From Nitrospinaceae bacterium (GTDB lineage: Bacteria; Nitrospinota_A; UBA7883; JAJDBK01): a stretch of DNA of 46,650 nucleotides. Location: assembly GCA_029261405.1 (NCBI GenBank), contig JAJDBK010000026.1, positions 1 through 46,650 on the forward strand, given 5' to 3'. The first letter of the stretch is position 1; each line of letters begins with the position of its first letter. The translations under genes were made by a program, and so were the position numbers. This document shows positions 7,307 through 16,093 of the stretch, one piece after another. The notes below the pieces were generated by a model. That model did not search any database. It was not told where the DNA came from and saw only the letters and a program-made list of their open reading frames with translations.

Positions 7307-9166
7307 ATGAAAAAAAAGAAACTCGATATACTCTTTGTTCAGTTATCATTCCCCAGCCAGTTTGGTTCACTCTTCAAGTACCTGAACAGATCCGGGCTCG
7401 CAAACGCCTATACTTTATGCGGTGAAAACCACCGACGAGAAAACCAGTTTGATTTCTCCAACCTCTTCTCATTCACCCCCCATGGTGATATATCCCGGAA
7501 TTCATACTACTATTCCGGCAAGGTAGAGAAAAGCACCCGTATTTCTCTTGGCGCCCTGACCGAAATAAAACGACTGTCAGAAAAAATACCGATCGATCTT
7601 ATCGTGGCCCATGGCACACTTGGCTCTCCACACCTTTTTTTTGACGAAGTGGATGCGCCGATAATTACATATATGGAATTCCCCTCTTTCAGACTGCACG
7701 GATGGGACGAAAAATATCCACCCGCTGATATGCAAAGATACGCCGACAAGAACTTTGAAATGCTCTCCTTTTACCAGGTGATGAAAAGCGACCTGGTGAT
7801 AACACCGAGCGATTACGCAAAATCCCTCCTGCCAAAAGAACTGAGCCACAAGATATTTCCACAGATGGAGGGGTTTGACAGCGAAAAACTGAAGATTGCT
7901 GGCGATACCCTGAAATTTCGTAAAGAAAAAGGAACCACTTATATCGGCTACTGCTCCAGACTCCTCTCTTCAGAGAAGGGTTTTGAGCAATTTATCAGAA
8001 TCTCCAAAGCAATTACAGCAAAACGAAAAAATATAAAGTTTGTCGTCATGGGCGATTCCACCGGAATGACCTACGGTTTCGAGAAAAACCTTCTCGACCG
8101 CAAATTCGGCCCCGGCAAGATGACATTCAAGGATTACGTCCTCGCAAAAGAAAACGTAGACCGAAACAACTATATATTCATCGACAAAATGGATTACGCT
8201 GACTTCGCCTCCACAGTGAATCAGGTCGATCTGTTTCTCTACCCCCTGCAATTCGGTAGCGCCAACTGGGGTATATACGAACTGTTACTTCGTAACAAGA
8301 TCGTTATAGCAAGCGACAGGTGTTTTATCCCGGAAATTATCGATCATGGCAGGAACGGCCTTCTTTGCGACTACATAAATATCGATTCCTGGGTCAATAC
8401 AACCCTTGAGACTCTCGATAACCCGGAATTACGGAAATCGATAGAAAGTAATCTCGATATCGGCAAGAGTGATTATTATATAAACAACGTCGCCCCGAAA
8501 TACCTTGATATTTTTGAACGGGCCATCGTTGAGTATAAAAAGAAAAAAGATTCCGAATACGCCGAAGACACTGTAAAGGTGGCGAAAAAAGCCATCGAAA
8601 TAGGCGCTATTCAAAAGAGATACGAACTTGCCGGGCTGATCGACATGGTGAAAAGCGAAGATCCGAAAGTTATCGTGGAGATAGGTACGGCCAAAGGTGG
8701 AACGCTCTTCTCCTGGCTCAAAATCTCCGACGAAAACTCTACCATAGTCTCTATCGACCTCCCTTTTGAAGGAGCGTACCGTGGAGGTTACAAAAAGACC
8801 GATACCGACCTGTTCAGATCATTTGCAAAAGAGGGTCATCATCTCCATTTTCTGACGGAAGACTCTCACGAGGTATCCACCTTCAACAAACTAAAGGGTA
8901 TTCTCGACGGGAAGAGCGTCGACTTTTTGTTTATCGATGGCGACCACTCTTACGAAGGTGTAAAAAGAGACTGGGAACTATATAGTCCGTTGGTCAGAAA
9001 AAACGGCCTGATCGGAGTACACGACATAATAAGCAATCCAAAACGCCCCAACAACAAGGTCTACAAGTTCTGGGAAGAGATAAAGCATGGCGAGAACTAT
9101 CGGGAGTTTGTCGATCAGACCAACGATATCAAATGGGGCGGTATCGGAGTGGTTTATAAAGCCTGA
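7307..9166 (+). CDS. Fusion of GT4-like glycosyltransferase and class I methyltransferase
   Basis: A 619-residue protein. Residues 1 to about 400 form a GT-B glycosyltransferase. The acceptor lobe begins LDILFVQLSFPSQFG, and the donor lobe starts at TTYIGYCSRLLSSEKGFE. A G-x-Y-E-L-L segment and the region WGIYELLLRNKIVIASD match the E-x7-E neighbourhood of GT4 enzymes. Residues about 440-619 form a SAM-dependent methyltransferase of the Methyltransf_24/CmcI type, with VIVEIGTAKGGTLFSWL as the SAM loop near residue 455 and FLFIDGDHSYEGV near residue 540. One polypeptide could add a sugar and then methylate it. The ATG at 7307 is preferred to an upstream TTG at 7295. It is transcribed divergently from the sulfotransferase and convergently with the ABC gene at 9199, inside the secretion locus. 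The acceptor is unknown. Confidence 0.85.
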   Translation: MKKKKLDILFVQLSFPSQFGSLFKYLNRSGLANAYTLCGENHRRENQFDFSNLFSFTPHGDISRNSYYYSGKVEKSTRISLGALTEIKRLSEKIPIDLIVAHGTLGSPHLFFDEVDAPIITYMEFPSFRLHGWDEKYPPADMQRYADKNFEMLSFYQVMKSDLVITPSDYAKSLLPKELSHKIFPQMEGFDSEKLKIAGDTLKFRKEKGTTYIGYCSRLLSSEKGFEQFIRISKAITAKRKNIKFVVMGDSTGMTYGFEKNLLDRKFGPGKMTFKDYVLAKENVDRNNYIFIDKMDYADFASTVNQVDLFLYPLQFGSANWGIYELLLRNKIVIASDRCFIPEIIDHGRNGLLCDYINIDSWVNTTLETLDNPELRKSIESNLDIGKSDYYINNVAPKYLDIFERAIVEYKKKKDSEYAEDTVKVAKKAIEIGAIQKRYELAGLIDMVKSEDPKVIVEIGTAKGGTLFSWLKISDENSTIVSIDLPFEGAYRGGYKKTDTDLFRSFAKEGHHLHFLTEDSHEVSTFNKLKGILDGKSVDFLFIDGDHSYEGVKRDWELYSPLVRKNGLIGVHDIISNPKRPNNKVYKFWEEIKHGENYREFVDQTNDIKWGGIGVVYKA

Positions 9167-9198
9167 CTATCCGGGTTGAATAACTTTTTCACAACATG

Positions 9199-10839
9199 TT
9201 AATCAACTTCCACAAGCTCTCCGTTGGAGAGCTGATACCTTGCATCCGACATCTTCAGCAAACTGTCATCGCTGGTAACCACAACTATCGTACATTTCCC
9301 CTTTAACATCGACAACAACCAGAAAAACATCTTTTCCGTTTCAGGATCCATCGCATCGTTGGTTTTATCCAGAAGCAAAATCCTGGGCCGTTCGATCAAG
9401 GCTCTTGCGATAGATATTCTCTGAATCATATTGCTCGGCAACATACCGCCCGATCGGGAGTCAACCTGTGTTTCATACCCCTGGGGAAGCTGGGAAACCA
9501 GTTCGTCGAGATCAACCAGTTTGGCTACATCGCTTGCCGCCATATATTTTGTATTGTCGAACATGGTTATGTTGTCCATGATCGTACCCTTGAAAAGCTC
9601 ACCCGTCTTGGGCAGATACTCCATCCGGGTATGCCTGCTGGTATGATCCCACTGGGAGAGGTTGTTGTCCCCGACTAAAACAATTCCGTTACTCGGTTTC
9701 AATATCCCGAGAAGGATATAGAGCAAAGTGGTGGCGCCACTGGAACCGGAGGCGGAAATCGCCACCATGTTGTTTTCCTGAATGTCGAGGTTCACCTTCG
9801 TAAGAACCGGGGCGAGTTTGTTGTCATATTGGAAAGAGACATCTCGAAGTTCCAACGTTCCTTTCACATCTTTCGGAAACTCGACTGTCCCCGGCGCAAC
9901 TTCATATTCCATCGCCTCTACCTCGTCAAGCTTCTGGTTGGCAAGCTTTATATCGGAGTGACGCAACATAAAATTGGCGAGTTGTTGTACAGGTTGCATC
10001 GCCCTGCCAGATAGAATCGTGCAAGCGGTCAGGGTACCGATGGTTATCTCGTCGTTGATTACGGCTATGCTACCTACACAAACAACCAAAAAGATGTTGG
10101 AAACAGTGAACAAAGGGGCCAGGTTGTTCGGAAGCATTGTCCAGAAGTTGACCAGCATCCTGTTCTTCGTATCGGCGGACTGGAGACTCTCGTATCTTCG
10201 TAATATCTGTTCTTCCAGCGCCGAGGCAATAAGGCTGTGAATTCCAGACAGGACCTGAATCACAAAACCGAATCTGCGATCATTATGATCCATCTGGATA
10301 GCGCGGGCCTGTTCAAACCTCCCTTTAATAAGGGCGATCGTCAGCAGATAGAGCAGTATCATCGCAATGGGGATAAAAGCCAGATGAAACGACAAATACA
10401 TGACCACAAGAATGAAACAAACAATAAACGGCATATCCATCAGGATCTGGAATACCTGACCGGAGTAATAACCCCGCATCGTACCCACGGCGTTGACCCT
10501 CTCAAGGTGAACCCCGAATCCGCTCTTTTCGTAATCCCGCATATCGCTATTAAGCATCTTGTCCACGGTTTTCGAGCCGATGGTATAGTCGAACTGCGCC
10601 GACATCCAGGCGCTCATGAACTGACGTGAAATTCTGAGTATGGCTTCGAAGAAAAGCGCAACACCACATGCGGATATTAACCATGTTAATGTGGACGTAG
10701 CCTCATTCGGTATTATACGGTCATATATCTGCATCAAGGTTATAGGCACAATCAAGCCCAGAATATTGATGAAGAATGAAGCTATAAGTATATATATATA
10801 ACTTTGCTTGAAGTTTGGCAGTTCCTTAAACAGGTCCAT
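9199..10839 (-). CDS. Type I secretion ABC exporter subunit, catalytically degenerate
   Basis: A 546-residue half-transporter. An N-terminal six-helix ABC exporter domain (residues about 10-300; the ILGLIVPITLMQIYDRIIPN segment is typical of LapB/HlyB-type exporters) is followed by a nucleotide-binding domain at residues 325-546. There is no C39-like domain. Every key motif is altered. Walker A reads SASGSSGATT, with Ala369 where Lys is expected. The signature aligns as LPSNM instead of LSGGQ. Walker B LLLLD491 is followed by Lys492 instead of the catalytic Glu. The switch His is Ser523 in VVVTSDD. The fold elements and the IQRISIARALIERPRILLLD stretch are otherwise well kept, so this is not simple decay. 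The ATG at 10839 has GGAG five bases upstream and is preferred to one ten codons earlier. It is last in the operon, 108 bases after hlyD. The natural partner is the ABC protein at 12564-14747. Confidence 0.87.
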   Translation of the reverse strand: MDLFKELPNFKQSYIYILIASFFINILGLIVPITLMQIYDRIIPNEATSTLTWLISACGVALFFEAILRISRQFMSAWMSAQFDYTIGSKTVDKMLNSDMRDYEKSGFGVHLERVNAVGTMRGYYSGQVFQILMDMPFIVCFILVVMYLSFHLAFIPIAMILLYLLTIALIKGRFEQARAIQMDHNDRRFGFVIQVLSGIHSLIASALEEQILRRYESLQSADTKNRMLVNFWTMLPNNLAPLFTVSNIFLVVCVGSIAVINDEITIGTLTACTILSGRAMQPVQQLANFMLRHSDIKLANQKLDEVEAMEYEVAPGTVEFPKDVKGTLELRDVSFQYDNKLAPVLTKVNLDIQENNMVAISASGSSGATTLLYILLGILKPSNGIVLVGDNNLSQWDHTSRHTRMEYLPKTGELFKGTIMDNITMFDNTKYMAASDVAKLVDLDELVSQLPQGYETQVDSRSGGMLPSNMIQRISIARALIERPRILLLDKTNDAMDPETEKMFFWLLSMLKGKCTIVVVTSDDSLLKMSDARYQLSNGELVEVD

Positions 10840-10947
10840 TGTAGCTCCCGCGTTCGAGAATAGATGCACATGCCAGGATAATTCTCCCGTCAGGCCGGTA
10901 ACCTGCGATCATATATACAACAGCCGTATTATCGTTTCTCATATATA

Positions 10948-12459
10948 TTAGCGCTCCCGCAGAGCTTGTCTTGCGGTTGTAAAAACTGGTTTGAACAGGT
11001 ATTGAAGAACAGTCTTGCTTCCTGTCTTGATCTCCGCCTGCACAGTCATTCCAGGAAGGATCTTGTTTGATTTCGGATTAACTCCGACAAAATCCTTGGC
11101 CAGAATCACTGTCCCCTTGTAATACGGCTCCCCGGTCTTATCCGCAAACGTAGAGGCGGAAATGCTCTTCACCTTGCCTACGATGCCTCCATAACGGCCA
11201 TATATATACGTTGTGAACTTCATCATTGACCGTTGCCCCAACTGCACATGCCCGATATCACGGGAGCTGATCTTAACTTCCGCGATCATAATCTTGTCCT
11301 TGGGAACAATTTTCAGGATTATCTCGCCAGGGTTCACAACTCCGCCAATGGTGTTTTTGGTTAATCCGTGTATACGTCCGTCAACCGGCGCCTTTATCAC
11401 CAACTGCTCGAACACCTGGGTGTTCCTCTTGGCCACTTCCGTGAGTTGCGCAAGTTTATTGTTCACATCCACAAGCTCCACCAGATTGGTCCGCACGACC
11501 TCGGAGTCGTACTCCTCCAGCCTGTTGTTAGCCCCACTGGTTTGTTGGATAACCTTGTTCTTCTTGGGTTCGATCTGGGCCAGTTCTCCCTCTACGTTGC
11601 TGAGCCTCTGCTGGATGTTAAGGAATTCGAGCTTCGAATAGACCCCTTCCTCCACCAGTTCACGCTTCATCTCTTCTTCGGTTTTCAGAAACTCTTTCTG
11701 CTGTTCGAGCACTTTCTCCTTTTGCACCAGTTCTTTATGTTCTTCCCTGAACTGGCTGGCCCTATGCTCTAATATCGATCTACCCGAGTTGTACGACGCC
11801 ACCTGCTGAAGGTATATCCCGGTCTGCTTCTGGCGATATACATCGTTGCTGACCTTTATATTCCGAAAGTCGGGAGCTATCCCGTTCGGCGACCTTCCGT
11901 TACTTTTCAGTTTGACGTATTTTATAAAAGTGTTGAGCCTCTCCCGGGCAAGGTGCATCAGCTCCAACTGTTTCACGGTCTGTTCGAGCTGGGACCTTGA
12001 AACCAGCGGATCGAGCTTCAGCAGAGCCTGACCTTTGGAAACCTCGGCGCCATCCTCGACCAGAATTTCGGTAATCACGCCACCGTTCGGGTGCTGAATC
12101 TGCTGTACCTTGGTCGCCTGCAGGATTACGCCATTTGCAACGGCGATCTCGTCGATATCCATGCTGGCCGCCCAGATGAAAAAACTGATGATAGCGCCAC
12201 CTGAAAAAAGTATGGCCGCCCGGAGAAGCACCGGATTCTGGCTCTCCTTGAGCAGGACCGATCGGGACATGTACCGCGCTTCCGAATCCCTGGCTTTCTC
12301 AAGATTTTTAATCGTCTTGAGTATCAGGGCGAGACATAAAAGACTGCCGAAGAGCAACGTCAAAAGGAAAAAATAGTGCTCGTTTATGATTTTCGTCAGG
12401 TCCCAAAGCGTCGGCTTGTCCAGCTCTTCCAAGGTTAGCTGGGTTATATCGTCAAGCAT
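10948..12459 (-). CDS. HlyD-family periplasmic adaptor (membrane fusion protein) with extra N-terminal membrane helix
   Basis: A 503-residue protein of the type I secretion adaptor family. After a cytoplasmic N-terminus there are two hydrophobic segments, about residues 28-48 and 79-101; HlyD proteins normally have one. Next come a biotinyl-lipoyl-like half (IQHPNGGVITEILVEDGAEV), a long coiled-coil region (about residues 155-345) and the second lipoyl half (IKAPVDGRIHGL). The C-terminal beta domain ends with the family hallmark LPGMTVQAEIKTG near residue 470. It would link the inner-membrane ABC proteins to a TolC channel. It sits between the two ABC genes on the same strand, 104 bases from the upstream one and 108 from the downstream one. 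An AAGG Shine-Dalgarno lies six bases before the ATG. Confidence 0.92.
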   Translation of the reverse strand: MLDDITQLTLEELDKPTLWDLTKIINEHYFFLLTLLFGSLLCLALILKTIKNLEKARDSEARYMSRSVLLKESQNPVLLRAAILFSGGAIISFFIWAASMDIDEIAVANGVILQATKVQQIQHPNGGVITEILVEDGAEVSKGQALLKLDPLVSRSQLEQTVKQLELMHLARERLNTFIKYVKLKSNGRSPNGIAPDFRNIKVSNDVYRQKQTGIYLQQVASYNSGRSILEHRASQFREEHKELVQKEKVLEQQKEFLKTEEEMKRELVEEGVYSKLEFLNIQQRLSNVEGELAQIEPKKNKVIQQTSGANNRLEEYDSEVVRTNLVELVDVNNKLAQLTEVAKRNTQVFEQLVIKAPVDGRIHGLTKNTIGGVVNPGEIILKIVPKDKIMIAEVKISSRDIGHVQLGQRSMMKFTTYIYGRYGGIVGKVKSISASTFADKTGEPYYKGTVILAKDFVGVNPKSNKILPGMTVQAEIKTGSKTVLQYLFKPVFTTARQALRER

Positions 12460-12563
12460 TAGCCTTCTGCTCCTTCAAAATTGATTTACCGCCAAATTGT
12501 TGCAACGGCCTGTTAACCATTTCCACGCATTGCGTTACCTCCAGCAAGGGAGGGCGATGCGCT

Positions 12564-14747
12564 TTATAACCTGGCTTTTTCACTTTTAACCACACCGCTC
12601 GGTTTGGCTTCAATATATTTCGATTCCAGATATTTTCTGTATTGCGGGATAACTTCGTCGGGCGTCCCTTTCTGTCGGACTCTTCCCCTGTCCATCCACA
12701 AAACCAAATCCGCAATCTTCATAAACTTGTCGTTGTCTGTGGCAAGAAAGATGGTCGCCACCCCTTTCATAGCCTCCACGCTCACAAGCAAACTGTCTTG
12801 TTGTTCGTAAGTCAAGCCGCTGTCAGGGTTGTCAAGCAACAACAGTTGTGAGTTCTTCAGGAAAGCCCTGGCGAGGCTTAACCTCTTTTTAAACGAAGAT
12901 GAAAAATGCAGGATATTATTATCTTTAATCTTCGTTGAGAAACCCGATTCAAGGCTTTCTATCTCATCGAAGACACATGCCTTTTTGGTCGCTTCTACAA
13001 GCTCCTCGAAGGAAGCGGACGGTCTTACCATAAGGATATTCTGGGCCACCGTGCCCTGGAAGAAATAATCTTCCTGGGGCGAGTGGGCGATAGACTTCCG
13101 CAACGGGATCGGGTCCATCTGCCGAACATTCAGATCGTCGAGAAAAACTCTTCCTGATTGTGGTGTGTGCATTCCGAGAATCAGTTTGAATATGCTCGAT
13201 TTTCCTGACCCGGTGTTACCGACAATTACAACCGTGTGGCCTTTGTTGACGGTGAAATGAACACCTACCAGAGCGGGTTGTGAATCCTGAGAGTAACGGA
13301 TTGATACCCGGGAGAACTCGACTTTACCCGATATTCCGCTACTCTTGACTATGCCCCCCTCCTGTTTGGTTATCATAGGAAGGTTCATCAGCTTGTTAAG
13401 CTGTCCCACGCTGTTTTTTATCTGGGTCAGTTGGGTGATAACGGAATAAACCGCATTAAGCGGCGCTAAAATCCTCCATATAAGGATAATACAGGCGATT
13501 AAGGCGCCAGCGGACATGTTACCCTGAAGCACCTGGTAGACTCCCGCCCCCATGACGCCTATGCCGGAACCCACGATCAGGATCTGGGAAAAAACGTTGG
13601 TCGTGGCGTTCAGTCTTGCCGCTTGAAGAGAACAGAGGGCCGATTCGGCGGCCAGAGCCTTGTAACGTTCGCTCCAGATTCGTGTGGCCTTGGTGTATTT
13701 GATGGCTCGAACCGCCGGAATCATCTCCAGAAGGAACTCCTGACGCTTCGAATACGCCTTGGTATTGGCGTCGTTGGCCCGTCTGATGAACGGGGCGATG
13801 ATGACTCCGAAAATAATGAATATAATGATAGCGGCGACAGCTATATATCCTACCGGGCCACCGATATAGAAGAGACACGCTATCAGTAGTGAAATGAAAC
13901 AAAGTTCGATTACGGCCACCGCGCCTCTGCCGGAGAAGAAATCGCGTAATCCCTCATAATCCTTGATTCGGGATATCTGGTGTCCCAGCGCCGCTTTTTC
14001 GGAAAACCGGGGCGGAAGGTAGAGCATACGCCGTAGAACCTGATTGCCTACCACGTTGCCGATTCGCAAACTGAAAAAACTGAGGTATTGCGACCTGATA
14101 AAGGAGAATCCGACATTGGCGATTATGACCAGAATTATTCCAATCAGCCACGACTCCAGATTAACCAGTGATTCTGAGACAAGTATCTTGTCGTATATCG
14201 ACATGATAAAGAGGGGATAGGCCAGAGCCAGCAGGCTTATAAAGAAGGTCAGGCCGGCTATGATGGCAAAGTTGGCTTTGAACCGCCCCATAAGTTTCCA
14301 GAACCAGTCTTGCTGAACGCCAAGCAATCCCTCGTGGGCGCTGTCTATCCGCCTGAAAAAGACTACATTGCCCTCTGCGGTGGAGTTTCTGATCTGTTTA
14401 TATTTGACCTCGCCGCCATCGAATATGAAGAGTGAATTTTCGTTTCCCCGTAGAAGTACGATTGCGCTACCGTTGTTGGGAACGAAAAGACAGGGCATCT
14501 GGTCAGGCTGAATTTCATTCAGGGCCGTTTTGACTATGGTATTGGAGTATTTCATGTTCGCCATGGCGTTTAACAGCTCAGTGAGCGACACATGACTCGT
14601 ATTATGTGGCAACGCCTCGGAGAGTATGTTGGAACTGTCACCACGCCATCCCATGGCGTCGAGCAGGGGTGGTATACAGCGAGCGACGTCACTTGTGGCG
14701 TCTACCTGCCTTAGGTCACCCTTCCTGTCGGTAAAATAATTATACAT
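12564..14747 (-). CDS. Type I secretion ABC exporter with C39-like domain, degenerate catalytic motifs
   Basis: A 727-residue protein. Residues about 15-135 form a C39-peptidase-like domain of the LapB type (CIPPLLDAMGWRGD, QMPCLFVPNNGSAIVLL). The Cys-His protease pair is not recognisable, so it is likely a substrate-docking domain. Residues 150-450 are the six-helix exporter domain and 475-710 the nucleotide-binding domain. Walker A is intact (GNTGSGKSS, Lys516). The signature reads FSSSF instead of LSGGQ. Walker B LLLLD639 is followed by Asn640 in place of the catalytic Glu, and the switch His position is Asp671 in LATDND. It should bind ATP, but hydrolysis by the usual mechanism is doubtful. 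It starts 2 bases after the hemerythrin-like gene's stop, so the two are probably translationally coupled. Heterodimer formation with the 9199-10839 product is inferred from operon position and complementary size. Confidence 0.88.
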   Translation of the reverse strand: MYNYFTDRKGDLRQVDATSDVARCIPPLLDAMGWRGDSSNILSEALPHNTSHVSLTELLNAMANMKYSNTIVKTALNEIQPDQMPCLFVPNNGSAIVLLRGNENSLFIFDGGEVKYKQIRNSTAEGNVVFFRRIDSAHEGLLGVQQDWFWKLMGRFKANFAIIAGLTFFISLLALAYPLFIMSIYDKILVSESLVNLESWLIGIILVIIANVGFSFIRSQYLSFFSLRIGNVVGNQVLRRMLYLPPRFSEKAALGHQISRIKDYEGLRDFFSGRGAVAVIELCFISLLIACLFYIGGPVGYIAVAAIIIFIIFGVIIAPFIRRANDANTKAYSKRQEFLLEMIPAVRAIKYTKATRIWSERYKALAAESALCSLQAARLNATTNVFSQILIVGSGIGVMGAGVYQVLQGNMSAGALIACIILIWRILAPLNAVYSVITQLTQIKNSVGQLNKLMNLPMITKQEGGIVKSSGISGKVEFSRVSIRYSQDSQPALVGVHFTVNKGHTVVIVGNTGSGKSSIFKLILGMHTPQSGRVFLDDLNVRQMDPIPLRKSIAHSPQEDYFFQGTVAQNILMVRPSASFEELVEATKKACVFDEIESLESGFSTKIKDNNILHFSSSFKKRLSLARAFLKNSQLLLLDNPDSGLTYEQQDSLLVSVEAMKGVATIFLATDNDKFMKIADLVLWMDRGRVRQKGTPDEVIPQYRKYLESKYIEAKPSGVVKSEKARL

Positions 14748-14749
14748 GC

Positions 14750-16093
14750 TCAGCGGTCCCCCAAGGAGTTGAACATCTGAATATCCTCATCGTCCAGGTG
14801 GTTAATCAAGGCGCCCAGGATGTGGACTTTCATTTTGGCGCTGATCGCGATCCTGTCCTGATGGAAATCGACCCTGTATCTTGTAATGCCATCCAGAATT
14901 TTCCTGTGGCTTACCATATGACTTTCAATACCTTCGAGACCGTTACCGGTCATGAATTTTTCTTCGATATCGAACAGTTCCTTAACTGAGTCGATAAGTT
15001 CTTCGAACTGTTTCTCGACCATAAGGTTTGTGATGAGCGCTCCGTCCTTCTCGGCCACTTCGCCGAAGAACCTGTTTAACTCAAAAGAGGCGGCGAGCGC
15101 TTTCCCGAAGGCCTCATCCACCTCCGCCAAGCCGGTTTTTTTGATAAGGAATGAAATGTCCTTCATATGTGTGGCGTTAATGAGAATCTTCTCCCACCAC
15201 AACTCTTTGCGAAGCTTCCCGTAATCTACGGTGTTGATATGGGCAATCCACTGGAAAACAAGGTTGTATTTCAGCTCAGGGCTTATTTTTGTTACACCAC
15301 TGAGCGCATTGGATCTATTTTTTTCAAGGTTGGTAATGTAGAGAAGGCGCTCTTTTTTGACGGCGCCGAGTCCAACTGTATCAAATGTTGAAATAAAACT
15401 CTCTTCGTTACTGAAATGTGATTTGACCAGCTTTCCGAGGGAGTCGAAGTATTCGGCCACGACTCCTTTGCCAGGCTCCTCCAGAGCCTTGCCGCCATAT
15501 TGCTCGATAATCTTGTCAACTTTGAGTATCCGATCCAGAATATCCCTATGCTCCTGATCGAGTTCCGGCATCCCCATCTCTCTCGTGCAATCTGTCAGAT
15601 CGCGCCAACTGGCAGAGTTTAAAATTGACTCTTTCCAGTTCTCCAACCGGAACGTCTGTCGATCACTCCCTTTAATATGGTAGATAACCGTCTCAAGAAA
15701 GGCGCCCTCGAAGACCCGGAGTTCTTTTATCTTGCCATCGGAAAAATCCTTGATTGCGTCATCAATATTTTTAAGGATTCTGAAATGTTCCGTTTTCTGT
15801 TTCTCCAACCCGGGAAGATTATTCTTTTCTATTAGTCTCTCTTCCTCTTCATACTTCCTGATAGCGAATTGTTGAAGGATCTCAAGCTTCTCTTTTTTGT
15901 CCTTGACCAGGTTAACGTCAAAATTTTCGGAGTCGATCATTACTATCAACCTGTTGAGGTCGAGAGCGTATTTTATGAGTTCTCTATGAGATGCGTCGAG
16001 AGAATCCACGCCGGTCTCTTCAACAACCGAGTGAATATCACCCCAAGTGGTGGCGGTCCTGATAAGCCAGTTTAGCCAGTGAGTTTCTTTCAT
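14750..16093 (-). CDS. Triple hemerythrin-like domain protein with incomplete iron ligands
   Basis: A 447-residue soluble helical protein containing three tandem bacteriohemerythrin-like units at about residues 15-140, 160-300 and 305-445. Each starts with a Trp-rich helix (for example WWEKILINATHM). Diiron hemerythrins need a first His, an HxxxE pair, HxxxH and a final HxxxxD. Unit 1 keeps the first His (DASHREL), the Glu and one later His. Unit 2 keeps the first His (DQEHRDI) and SHFSNEE but lacks HxxxH. Unit 3 lacks the first His but keeps EE and SHMVSHRKI. No unit has a full set, so oxygen binding at a standard diiron site is doubtful. The start is supported by AGGTGG five bases upstream. 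It is the first gene of the hemerythrin-ABC-HlyD-ABC operon, which is unusual company for this family. A sensory or gating role is speculation. Confidence 0.82.
   Translation of the reverse strand: MKETHWLNWLIRTATTWGDIHSVVEETGVDSLDASHRELIKYALDLNRLIVMIDSENFDVNLVKDKKEKLEILQQFAIRKYEEEERLIEKNNLPGLEKQKTEHFRILKNIDDAIKDFSDGKIKELRVFEGAFLETVIYHIKGSDRQTFRLENWKESILNSASWRDLTDCTREMGMPELDQEHRDILDRILKVDKIIEQYGGKALEEPGKGVVAEYFDSLGKLVKSHFSNEESFISTFDTVGLGAVKKERLLYITNLEKNRSNALSGVTKISPELKYNLVFQWIAHINTVDYGKLRKELWWEKILINATHMKDISFLIKKTGLAEVDEAFGKALAASFELNRFFGEVAEKDGALITNLMVEKQFEELIDSVKELFDIEEKFMTGNGLEGIESHMVSHRKILDGITRYRVDFHQDRIAISAKMKVHILGALINHLDDEDIQMFNSLGDR

Noticed and set aside
12452-12715. 87-residue minus-strand ORF between the HlyD and ABC genes
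   Set aside because: It overlaps the C-terminal end of the ABC protein in another frame and the 104-base gap, with no coherent sequence.
9199-14747. ABC genes as decaying pseudogenes
   Set aside because: No stops or frameshifts, normal length, good ribosome sites and well-kept transmembrane and structural motifs argue against random decay.
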